Part shown: positions 42,817 to 51,500 of the stretch, piece after piece
Layout: each line of letters begins with the position of its first letter
Numbering within the stretch: the stretch's first letter is position 1
Source: Chitinophaga sp. S165
Lineage (GTDB): Bacteria; Bacteroidota; Bacteroidia; Chitinophagales; Chitinophagaceae
Length of the DNA: 64,000 nucleotides
Assembly: GCF_003182155.1 (NCBI RefSeq)
Contig: NZ_QGTG01000001.1
Span: forward strand, 372,001 to 436,000
Direction: 5' to 3'
Notes under the pieces: generated by a model
The model's database searches: none
Seen by the model: the letters and a program-made list of their open reading frames with translations, nothing else
Told to the model about the DNA's origin: nothing
Translations under genes and position numbers: made by a program

Positions 42817-42861
42817 GGCCGTCCACCGTGTCAAAATGTCGTCCACTTCCCCATATTACCC

Positions 42862-42905
42862 CATACTAAAGACATACCAAAGGCATAGTAAAGGCATGGA
42901 TAATG
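42862..42905. repeat. Four tandem degenerate 11-bp repeats
   Basis: CATACTAAAGA, CATACCAAAGG, CATAGTAAAGG and CATGGATAATG follow each other without gaps (42862-42905), and a fifth weak unit CATGTCAAATC continues. They lie between the stops of two convergent genes, so they are not an obvious promoter. Origin or function is unknown. Confidence 0.65.
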
Positions 42906-42939
42906 CATGTCAAATCCCAGAAATGGTATGCTGACAATA

Positions 42940-43953
42940 TTACCGCTCAACCACACTCACATCCCTCCATTCCTGCTCCATCATCTTCCGTACTGCCGCA
43001 AACCGGCCTTGCAACATATGCGGCTGCATCAACGGGTAAAACTGATCGTGTGTTACATGGAAGCCCATGTAAAACACCCAGAATCCCAATCCCAGGTAAG
43101 GTATTGCTGCCAGTTCGGCCTCACTTAACACACGCTCGGTCTGGTAGGCGTCCAGGAAGAGCGACCAGGTTTTCTCACCCTGTTCTGCCGTCAGGCGGCC
43201 CACATGCATGTCTAGGAGCAACTGCTGGCGAAAGGTCATGAGGTCATTTGCCAGCCAGCCTTTTCCGAAGAAATCAAAGTCGAAGAAGGTAATATTGTCC
43301 AAGGTATCAAAGTGGAAATTCTTTGGGAGGAAATCGTAATGACAATAGCCGGTGGAGATACGGGTAATATCGAGCTGCGACAGTACCGTCTTTACTTTAT
43401 CTGCTGCCTGTAACAGCCAGCCATAGGTAGAAGGATCTTCACTGAAATGATCTTTCACAGCAGCCAGGGGACCGAATAGGGTCGTTTCCAGGTCAAAGGT
43501 CCAGCGCTCCTCACTTAGATGGAGCTGTGAGGATACATTGTGAAAACGGGCCATTTCCCGGCCAAAATTGCGTAGCTGTACCTCGGACAGCAGATTATGG
43601 GCGCGGCCTTCGGCATAGGTGAACAGTACCGCATGGCGGGTACCTTCAGCAGCTTCCAATGACTGGATATGATGGCCATGTTTGTCCGCCAGCGGATACG
43701 ATACCGAGATGTCTGCCGTATTCAATGCCGTTAATAATTCCACCTCCGCTTGTATATTTGGTAGGGTACGGTGGGTAGGCCGGTAAATACGCAGAATGAA
43801 TTGTCCCGCAGCTGCGGTCACTAGATAGGTATCGCCCACACCGCGGACAATAAACTTGCATTGAACGGGGCCTAAAGTATACTGCTGGCTGATATACGTG
43901 GCTAATGCAGTTGGGCTGAGCGTAGAATAAAGGGTAGGGAAGATGGGTTGCAT
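42940..43953 (-). CDS. Aminoglycoside-phosphotransferase-fold kinase
   Basis: The 337-residue protein has the APH/choline-kinase fold. A VGDTYLV loop and FILRIYRP give the nucleotide-binding Lys/Arg region. The catalytic loop reads YCHYDFLPKNFHF (about 201-213), with the HxDxxxxN motif, and the metal-binding FFDFDFFG follows (about 224-231). Many Bacteroidota have such proteins near housekeeping genes, and they may phosphorylate homoserine, a sugar or an alcohol; antibiotic resistance is not implied. It is divergent from the glycosidase-like gene, separated by 101 bases. On the minus strand a TATATTTG -7-like element lies at 43958-43965, only about 5 bases from the ATG. Confidence 0.8.
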   Translation of the reverse strand: MQPIFPTLYSTLSPTALATYISQQYTLGPVQCKFIVRGVGDTYLVTAAAGQFILRIYRPTHRTLPNIQAEVELLTALNTADISVSYPLADKHGHHIQSLEAAEGTRHAVLFTYAEGRAHNLLSEVQLRNFGREMARFHNVSSQLHLSEERWTFDLETTLFGPLAAVKDHFSEDPSTYGWLLQAADKVKTVLSQLDITRISTGYCHYDFLPKNFHFDTLDNITFFDFDFFGKGWLANDLMTFRQQLLLDMHVGRLTAEQGEKTWSLFLDAYQTERVLSEAELAAIPYLGLGFWVFYMGFHVTHDQFYPLMQPHMLQGRFAAVRKMMEQEWRDVSVVER

Positions 43954-43988
43954 GCCGCAAATATAAGATTCCTATATTTTCTTTGTGT

Positions 43989-44027
43989 GTACATAATGTT
44001 TGTACATGTAAATACATGTTCGTACAT
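43989..44027. promoter_or_regulatory. Cluster of four GTACAT-type sites
   Basis: GTACAT at 43989, 44002 and 44022 and ATACAT at 44012 are spaced 13, 10 and 10 bases. Several overlap the promoter motifs of the glycosidase-like gene, so they may be binding sites of a regulator. This is visible sequence; binding is inferred. Confidence 0.4.
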
Positions 44028-44030
44028 TCG
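43999..44030 (+). promoter_or_regulatory. Candidate promoter of the glycosidase-like gene
   Basis: TTTG (43999-44002) and TACATTCG (44023-44030) are 20 bases apart, about 25 bases before the ATG at 44055. The spacing is longer than in other promoters of this window. Confidence 0.4.
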
Positions 44031-44054
44031 TCTTAAGAGTTAATACACAGATAT

Positions 44055-45359
44055 ATGAGGATATACACCGCTTACCTGATCATCTCCCTGTCCTTATTCG
44101 CCTTCCACGCGCCTGTTAAAGCACAGGGTACGGACAACAAGGAACTGTCCAGGATCATTCGTAATGACCATCGCCTGGACACCATTGAGGCCAGGGCATT
44201 ACGCTTGTTAACTGGTTTCAATGCCGGCACCTCTTACGGGGAAGTCTGGATCAGGGACCTCAATACCTTCATCAAAGGCTCTCTCAAGGTCCATTCTCCG
44301 GAGAAAGTGAAAGCTATGTTGCTGCTGTTCTTCAAAATGCAGGGCAACGGAGGAGACATCGTAGATGGCTTCATTGATATCAAAAAAGCAGCCGTAGGAT
44401 ATGAGTTCCGCTACTTCCCGCAGGCGCCGGATTGGGTGGCCCATAAGAACACTGTGGAAACTGACCAGGAATCTTCCCTGATCCAGGCTATCAGGAAGTA
44501 TATAGACGTAACCGGCGACACCTCCATTTTACAGGAAAAAATAGGAGAGAAGACCGTTATACGAAGAATGGAAGACGCACTTACTTATATCCTCAACGAG
44601 CGTTGGGCAGAAAAGTATGGACTGGTGAAAGGCGCTACTACTGTTGACTGGGGTGATGTACAGCCTGAAACCGGATGGGGCGTTGTGATCAACCATAAAA
44701 CAAAATGGGCGGCCGATATCTATGATAACGCGATGTATGCAATAGCTATTAACGATTTCCTGGCAGTAAAACCTGCATCATACAAATCAACACAGGATTG
44801 GGCTGCTACTGGCCGCCACGTTAAAGAGAATGTACGTAAACATCTTTGGCAGACAAGCGCTCAAAAGTACATTCCTCACCTTTACCTCGATGGCAGCCCT
44901 TTCCCAGCTTCCTTCAATGAAAACAAAATACTGTATACCGGTGGTTCCGCCTGCGCTATATTAGCCGGGTTCCATACACCCAAAGAAATTGCGGTGATCA
45001 ATCAACAGATGGTCAATGCCGCTGCAAAAGAGAAATTCGCGACTATCGGCATAACCGTATACCCGCCTTATCCGGCAGCAGAATTTCCTAATATGCATCC
45101 CTACGTATATCAGAACGCAGGCGACTGGACCTGGTTCGGCGGTCGTATGATCCAGGCGCTTATTGCCAATGGGTTTATTAAGGAAGCCATTGATGAACTG
45201 GATCCGATCATAGCGCGTACAATAGCCCGTAAAGGTTTTTACGAATGGTACGACGTACGTACAGGCGAGCCGAAAGGTTCAGGCGATTTCAGAGGAGAAG
45301 CAGGTGTCTTGTTCGATACGATCACCATGCTGAGAGAGTGGGCTGCAAAACATCAGTAG
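44055..45359 (+). CDS. Secreted six-hairpin glycosidase-like protein
   Basis: The 434-residue protein has a signal peptide (about 1-23, ending APVKAQ) and then a mostly helical domain with features of (alpha/alpha)6 barrel glycosidases: GEVWIRDLNTFIKGSL near residue 60, a repeated WAxxYDNAM-type helix (WAADIYDNAMYAIAINDF), and QNAGDWTWFGGRMIQALI and EWYDVRTGEPKGSGDFRGEA near the C-terminus. Carboxylates in WIRDLN, TTVDWGD and GDWTW could be catalytic. The family cannot be assigned exactly. It is convergent with the TonB-dependent receptor and may degrade a glycan whose product the receptor imports; that link is inference. Confidence 0.6.
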   Translation: MRIYTAYLIISLSLFAFHAPVKAQGTDNKELSRIIRNDHRLDTIEARALRLLTGFNAGTSYGEVWIRDLNTFIKGSLKVHSPEKVKAMLLLFFKMQGNGGDIVDGFIDIKKAAVGYEFRYFPQAPDWVAHKNTVETDQESSLIQAIRKYIDVTGDTSILQEKIGEKTVIRRMEDALTYILNERWAEKYGLVKGATTVDWGDVQPETGWGVVINHKTKWAADIYDNAMYAIAINDFLAVKPASYKSTQDWAATGRHVKENVRKHLWQTSAQKYIPHLYLDGSPFPASFNENKILYTGGSACAILAGFHTPKEIAVINQQMVNAAAKEKFATIGITVYPPYPAAEFPNMHPYVYQNAGDWTWFGGRMIQALIANGFIKEAIDELDPIIARTIARKGFYEWYDVRTGEPKGSGDFRGEAGVLFDTITMLREWAAKHQ

Positions 45360-45382
45360 TAAAGGTATGATCCGGAAGAAGA

Positions 45383-45449
45383 AAGGGCCTTTTCCAGGTG
45401 GAGATGATGTGGACTTGATCCGATCTCAATCCCTCTGAAAAAGGCCCTT
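45383..45449. terminator. Bidirectional terminator-like inverted repeat between convergent genes
   Basis: AAGGGCCTTTT (45383-45393) and AAAAGGCCCTT (45439-45449) are exact reverse complements with a long 45-base loop, between the glycosidase-like and TonB-receptor stops. The A/T ends of both arms fit termination in both directions. Confidence 0.55.
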
Positions 45450-45466
45450 AATAATTGATTATAAGC

Positions 45467-48223
45467 TTATTTCAACAGATCGTCGAATAAGATAGCTACG
45501 TAGTAGATACCCCCTGCTTTAGGGTTACCAAAAGACGTCTGGAAATAATGGTTTGTAACGTTAGAACCTCCCACCTTGATAGTTCCCCTGATCTTTGGGA
45601 TCCTGTAATTCACCTGTGCGTCTATTGTACCATAGGCGGATACTGTTCCTTTTACGAAGCTGGAACTCCATACAAAGGCATCCTGCCAGCGGTACATTAC
45701 GTTAAAGCCTAAATTCTTCGCGATGTTTTTATTGGCAAGACCAAGATTGAAACGGTATTTAGGCGTATTGAAGTTATTGTCAAGATCTCCTTCATCGCCG
45801 GTAAGGTCGTTGTAAGAGAAGTTACCGGACAGTGTCCAGCTATTGATCAGGTAATCCAGTCCCAATGCTCCACCCTGCGATTTCACCTTTTCAGGATTGT
45901 TCACATAAGTGGCAAAGATCCTTGCACTGTTGAGGGCAGGGTCCTGTGGCAGCGGTACGGTAGGCTGTATCAGTGCTGTGTATGACAGGAAGTTCTTATA
46001 AGCGCTGTAATAGTAGTAAGCGTCTATTAACAGGCGGTTCTGTATGAGACCCTTATACCCGATCTCATAAGCACTTACGCTTTCCGGTTTGAACTTACCA
46101 AATGTGTATTGCTGCAGCTGGGTAGGATCTCCTGTTGCTGCGTAACGCTGTACGCTGGCTTGCGTATAACCTTTATTGTTGTAGAGATCATACTTGGTCA
46201 GCAGTTCCGGTAAGCCGCCTATCAGACGGGTATTGGCGCGGATAGGCAGGTCGATGTACTGGTCCTGGTTCGTAGGGTTGCGGTAAGCCGTCTGGAATGA
46301 CAAACGGATATTGTGACGGGGAGCCACAGTAAACACACCGGATATACGTGGTGTGAAGCGGCCGTCAAAATTCTCGTTCTTATCGTAACGGATAGATCCC
46401 GTCAGTTTGATCCTGTCGTTCACCAGTTTCTTACCCACCTGCAGATATGCGCCTACTTCATCGATCTTGATACGGCCATCCGCGTCATCGAAAATGGTAC
46501 CGTCAGAGTTCAGGGAATACCTGCGGAAAGATGCGCCTGCCTGTACTTCCAGTACCTTCAGATGATCTGTAAGATCATAGAAGCCTTCATAGTGGTACAG
46601 GTTCGTTTTATCATTGAACTTAGCTCCGTTCCTGCCGGGGCCAAAGCCGATATAATTGCCGGTGATGGTTTCTTTAGCCTGTTCGAAGCCCGCGCTACCT
46701 GGCGCCAGTCTGTTCCTGTCAGCATAACTTCTTGCAATGGCATGTGCCTGCGCATCAGTTTTTACACCTGGTGCTCCAGGGAAAACGCCCGCCCTGGCCT
46801 GGTTGTAAACAGTTGCATATTCAGCGAACCATCCGCCTACAACATTGCCGCTACCATCTCTGACTACGCTGGGGTTATAAGCCTCATTCAGAATAGTACC
46901 AAGCGCTGTGGCGTTGTATGCTTCTCCTGAACGTTCCTGTGTAGTATAGCCGCGTACAAAGAAGCGTTTGCCTCTTACTTCTATTTTATACTGACCCAGG
47001 TTGAATTTACGGAGTGAATAACGGTCAGAACCTGTATACACAGTAGTACCTGTTCCCCAGTTGCCCTGCACGATGGCCTCCGTATTGTCTGTGATCTTGT
47101 AATGAAATGCTGCGCCTGTTTTCAAACTGTGCGTGCTGTAATCCACCAGGTCCCTTTCACTGTATCCTGTACGGGAAACAGCTTGTCCGTTGAGAAGGCC
47201 TCCGGTTGCACCAAAAGTATTGGTGATCTCATCACCATAAACGTTGACACCGTCGTAGTTAGGATCTGTAGCATGTGAGAAGCCTGCTTTCGTACGCAGG
47301 TTCAGCCTGTCGAAATTTGTAGAGTCAATTGCCTGCCAGTCGTCCGCCCGCATGTACCCGAAATTGAGCTTGAAAGCGAACTTACCAAAGGCTTTGGCAT
47401 AACGTGCCGTGATATCGGGAATGAAGCCGATTTCATTCTGTTGTTTCTTCCCTACATGGTTAATGCCTCCCTGTAGTTTCAGGCTTAGTCCCTGGTAGTC
47501 GAACGGACTTTTACTGGTCATCAGCAATGTACCGTTCATTCCTCCCGCGCCATACAGGGCGGAAGATGCACCTGGAAGCAGTTCCACACTGGCTACGTCC
47601 AGTTCGGAAATGCCGACAATGTTGCCCACCGAAAAGTTCAGGCCTGGCGCCTGGTTGTCCATACCATCCATCAGCTGGTTAAAGCGGGTGTTACCATTGG
47701 TGTTGAACCCCCTGGTAGTAATGGTACGGAAGGTAAGGCTCTGTACGCTGGATTCAACGCCTTTCAGGGAAGGAAGGGCATCATAGAAACTAGGGGTAGG
47801 AGATTCCCGTATGGCCGTCGCATTTAGTTTCTCAATAGATACCGGCGACTCCAGTATACTTTGAGATACACGGCTGGCGGCTACAACGATCTCTTCTCCC
47901 AGGATCTCCGTCGAAGCGAGTTGCACAGTAATACTGCCTGCACTGTTCACCACTATAGGCGCACTGGCGTACCCTACAGAAGAGAATACCAGTGTGATAG
48001 GGAACTGGCGGTTCGTGTTGAATCTGAAATTTCCGCTACCATCTGTGATGGTACCGGCAAGAGAGCCTTTGACACTGACAGTAACCCCCGGTAAGGGACT
48101 GCCCGTCGTCTTGTCTGTTACAGTACCTGTTACTGTCTGTTGTTGCTGCCCATAGACGGCAGAAGATAGGTTCATGAGCAACAATAGGGCACACAAACAG
48201 GTGAGTTGTAAGTAGTTCTTCAT
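45467..48223 (-). CDS. TonB-dependent receptor with CarboxypepD_reg-like domain
   Basis: I start at ATG 48223 (MKNYLQLTCLCALLLL), which gives a clean signal peptide; a frame 37 codons longer has no reason to be used. The 918-residue protein then shows the N-terminal regulatory domain typical of Bacteroidota receptors (TVTGTVTDKTTGSPLPGVTV), a plug domain with MDGMDNQAPG and ASSALYGAGGMNGTLLM, and a long beta-barrel with many aromatic alternating strands to the terminal aromatic-rich end. It imports a ligand across the outer membrane using TonB. No SusD-type lipoprotein is adjacent, so a glycan-utilisation pair is not shown; a siderophore, vitamin or oligosaccharide are possible. Confidence 0.85.
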   Translation of the reverse strand: MKNYLQLTCLCALLLLMNLSSAVYGQQQQTVTGTVTDKTTGSPLPGVTVSVKGSLAGTITDGSGNFRFNTNRQFPITLVFSSVGYASAPIVVNSAGSITVQLASTEILGEEIVVAASRVSQSILESPVSIEKLNATAIRESPTPSFYDALPSLKGVESSVQSLTFRTITTRGFNTNGNTRFNQLMDGMDNQAPGLNFSVGNIVGISELDVASVELLPGASSALYGAGGMNGTLLMTSKSPFDYQGLSLKLQGGINHVGKKQQNEIGFIPDITARYAKAFGKFAFKLNFGYMRADDWQAIDSTNFDRLNLRTKAGFSHATDPNYDGVNVYGDEITNTFGATGGLLNGQAVSRTGYSERDLVDYSTHSLKTGAAFHYKITDNTEAIVQGNWGTGTTVYTGSDRYSLRKFNLGQYKIEVRGKRFFVRGYTTQERSGEAYNATALGTILNEAYNPSVVRDGSGNVVGGWFAEYATVYNQARAGVFPGAPGVKTDAQAHAIARSYADRNRLAPGSAGFEQAKETITGNYIGFGPGRNGAKFNDKTNLYHYEGFYDLTDHLKVLEVQAGASFRRYSLNSDGTIFDDADGRIKIDEVGAYLQVGKKLVNDRIKLTGSIRYDKNENFDGRFTPRISGVFTVAPRHNIRLSFQTAYRNPTNQDQYIDLPIRANTRLIGGLPELLTKYDLYNNKGYTQASVQRYAATGDPTQLQQYTFGKFKPESVSAYEIGYKGLIQNRLLIDAYYYYSAYKNFLSYTALIQPTVPLPQDPALNSARIFATYVNNPEKVKSQGGALGLDYLINSWTLSGNFSYNDLTGDEGDLDNNFNTPKYRFNLGLANKNIAKNLGFNVMYRWQDAFVWSSSFVKGTVSAYGTIDAQVNYRIPKIRGTIKVGGSNVTNHYFQTSFGNPKAGGIYYVAILFDDLLK

Positions 48224-48551
48224 ACTGTGGCGATTTAGGATGATCTTGGGATTACGTATACGTTTTGATGAATGTAAGGAAAATTGTTGAATAGACAACA
48301 GCCTGTCATTCATACTTAACAAGCCTCCCGCCATTATGTTTTATTCGTTGAAAACTCGTTGATATTATTCCCTTACATCCCATTTCTGCGTACTAATACT
48401 TCATTTCAAAAATGCCGGGATTGATTTCCAGTTGTTTGTATCTGAATGTGATATTATATTTCTTTCTATGTATCCACTTACTTAATTTAACCTCCATTTT
48501 ATAAAAGACAGTACAAGAATTTCACGCTGTTGCCCTATACCCGTACATCAC
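48224..48551. other. Divergent intergenic region of TonB receptor and SprB-repeat gene
   Basis: This 328-base gap holds the promoter of the first SprB-repeat gene (48435-48462) and must hold the receptor promoter on the other strand, for which I see no clear motif. No hairpin, RNA gene or convincing coding frame is visible. The block 48448-48471 is repeated almost exactly before the second SprB-repeat gene. Confidence 0.5.
48435..48462 (+). promoter_or_regulatory. Promoter of first SprB-repeat gene
   Basis: TTTG (48435-48438) and TATATTTC (48455-48462) are 16 bases apart, followed by TTTCTATGT shared with the second gene. The leader would be about 80 bases. Confidence 0.5.
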
Positions 48552-51500
48552 ATGAACCCTGGTACCATTACACGAATGTCCTTACGCTACGTTCTATTTA
48601 TGAAATATCCTGCGCGGATAGTTTTTCTATTTATCATGATATGGTCCTGTTTATCGCCTGGCAAAACAATGGCGCAGGTATATCCATATCCTGTTGTAGA
48701 TGTTTATGTATTTGTAGAAACTTCTACCAGTACAGGTAGTTTGCTCTACATTGACGGCGCAAACTCTGACAAACACCCACTTGACTTTATTGGCAGTAAC
48801 GGCGGCAACTACATCTACAAAGCCACCGATGTACAGTTTCCTATCACACAGATCCAATGGCAGGGACTCGGCGTGGACTATCTCACGATCATTTCTTCAT
48901 CCAACGAATCCGGCTCGCGTAACTGGATGTATCCTATGACGGAGGCCGCAGCCGATAACGGGAACATTAATATGGACCTTCCCTCATATACCTGTACCAG
49001 GTATGATATGAGTATGCCAGTCGGATCATTCCGGGCGCGCTTCATGATAGTAATGCCTGCTCTGTCACCACTTCAAAGCACTTTTTTAAATAAAACGATC
49101 TGTGCAGATGAATTCATCTATCTCACCTCATACAATAACGTCTGGGCGTATTCTGATGATTTCCTAAAAAAAACGGTAGAATGGGAGTACCAGGTGAATG
49201 GCGGCGCCTGGGTAACAATGCCCTCAACAGCCGAAGATCTTACACAGTTTACACCCGCAGACCTGATCCCGGCTGTCAGGACCGGCAAACGTACGCTCAG
49301 GTTCCACTACCGGTTTAAAATGAATTACAGGAGTGGAGACTATTATTCAGCCTGGTCCGCTCCATCTGACCCTATAGAGATCCTTCCGGCAGCTCCCAGA
49401 CTCACTAATACTAATCTTATAGATACAATTCCTTCCTGTAAGACCACAGGCACAGGCTCGGTTCATATTGCCGGTAGCGCCATCAGCAGCGGGTTTGCTG
49501 ACATGAAATGGTTGCTGCGACCCAATGTTGTAACCGGCCCCTGCGACCCAACGGACCCTAATTCAAATTGCGGTGATATTGACAGGCAGAGCGATGGCGT
49601 CGTGCCCGTATCAGGTGGCATCGACATTCAGGGTCTGACTGCAAACACTTATTCACTGTGGATCTTGAACCCCGGAGAGAACGAAGGGAATTGCTTTACG
49701 CCCTATACAATTAAGATCCGTGGCCTTGATACACTGAGTGTAAGTGAAGATATGGGCCAACATAAAAATGTAGGTTGCTATAACGGGAACGACGGTACTA
49801 TTGAAGTAGTAGCAGCCGGTGCAAATACTAATGGCAATTATACCTTTACGCTATTACGCAACGATACGCTCATCGCTGATAGTGTCCCTGGAACAGGTAA
49901 CAGGATACGTTGGGATAACCTGCGCGCCGCCACTTATAAAGTACAAGTGAAGAACAGTACCTGTAATACCGAGGCCGCAGCCACCGGTGATATTGTTATC
50001 AGTCAGCCTGCATTCGTAACCGCTTATCTGGTTGCTGACTCACCACGATGTGCTTCTCCCGGCGATGGTAGTATTGATATACAAGCCGGCGCGATCGGTG
50101 GAAGCGTCGCCAATTATGCTTTCAGGCTCTATCGCAATGATTCGCTGTTCAGTGAATCCGGACCGGTTAATGGCAGTCGCTACAAGTTCACCGACCTGCC
50201 GGGAGGGACCTACAAAGCAGAAGTGGTCAACAATGATGTAAACTGTCCTGGCTGGGACAGCACCGTTACATTACGTCCTCTCATACCACTTACACTTAAC
50301 ATTGCACCTGTAGATTCCATTAAATGTTTTGGTGGTACCGACGGTAAACTGGTATGTACCGCCATCGGTGGATCGGAACTATATGAATACATACTTTCTA
50401 AAGATGGTATTGCTGTTGAGACCAATATCACCGGTACTTTCGAAGGACTTTCCGCCGGTGACTACATCGTTACTTTAAAAAATCAAAATAATACCTGTAA
50501 CGACAGGGATATACAACACATCTCTATCTTTCAACGTGCACCGCTGGAGGTTGATCCGGTACAAACACCCATCAGTTGTTATGGTGAAACAGATGCGCGC
50601 ATCAATGCGCTGGTGAAGGGAGGTTCGGGTAGCTATCATTACAACTGGCAGCAACTGGAAAATAATAACTGGGTGACCGGTCCTTACTGGTATCCTGCTG
50701 ACACCCTGATTAAAGAATTGTCTGCCGGTACTTACCGTGTAATTATTACTGATAATAAAGCTACAGGTTGTAGCGTGACTTCCGCCGAAAGCATTGTTAA
50801 CATTGCAACTGAAGTAAAGATCAACAGCATCACAGTACATGATGCCGTGTGCCTCGCCGATGGCGCTCATATCGATATGACCGGCACAGGAGGGACAGGA
50901 AACTATTTATGCGAGTGGTCTGCTAACGGAGGAAATTACACCGCTTTCACTGATACAACAGACATCAACACTGCCGGTAACTATCGTCTCCGATTGTCAG
51001 ACGGGCATGGATGTACAGTGAATGCCCCGGCCACCTACGATATCAGTTTACCATCAGCACCTATCGGTTTTACTTATAAACTGTCTGATTATGCAGGCTT
51101 CAATATTTCCTGTAAAGGCAATGATAACGGCTTTGCACAGATCACAGCTACCGGCGGCAACGGTGGTAACTATAACGGATATATGTATTCGTTGGATGAT
51201 CATCCTTACGGTACAAACCCGCTTATTGAGCACATCACGGCCGGTACACATTATCTCCATGTGAAGGATGGCCGCGGTTGTATCGTAACGCATGAGATCA
51301 ATATGACTGAACCCGCCGCTGTACTGGCATTAACGATCACCAGCCAGGAACATAATGGTTGCGGCGCTGATCCTATCGGAAATATCACAGTAGCTCCGCA
51401 AGGTGGTTCTTCACCTTATACCTATGCTATCGACGATAAACCCTGGCAGATTGATCCTGTATTCAACGGGCTCATTGCTGAAGACTACAACCTTAGCGTA

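Noticed and set aside
42940..43953. Antibiotic resistance gene
   Set aside because: The APH fold alone does not show this; such kinases have many metabolic roles and no resistance context is present.
45467..48223. SusC/SusD polysaccharide-utilisation locus
   Set aside because: No SusD-like lipoprotein gene is adjacent on either side; the neighbours are a convergent glycosidase-like gene and a divergent adhesin.
48224..48334. N-terminal extension of the TonB receptor by 37 codons
   Set aside because: It puts a signal peptide in the middle of the protein; the ATG at 48223 gives a normal one.
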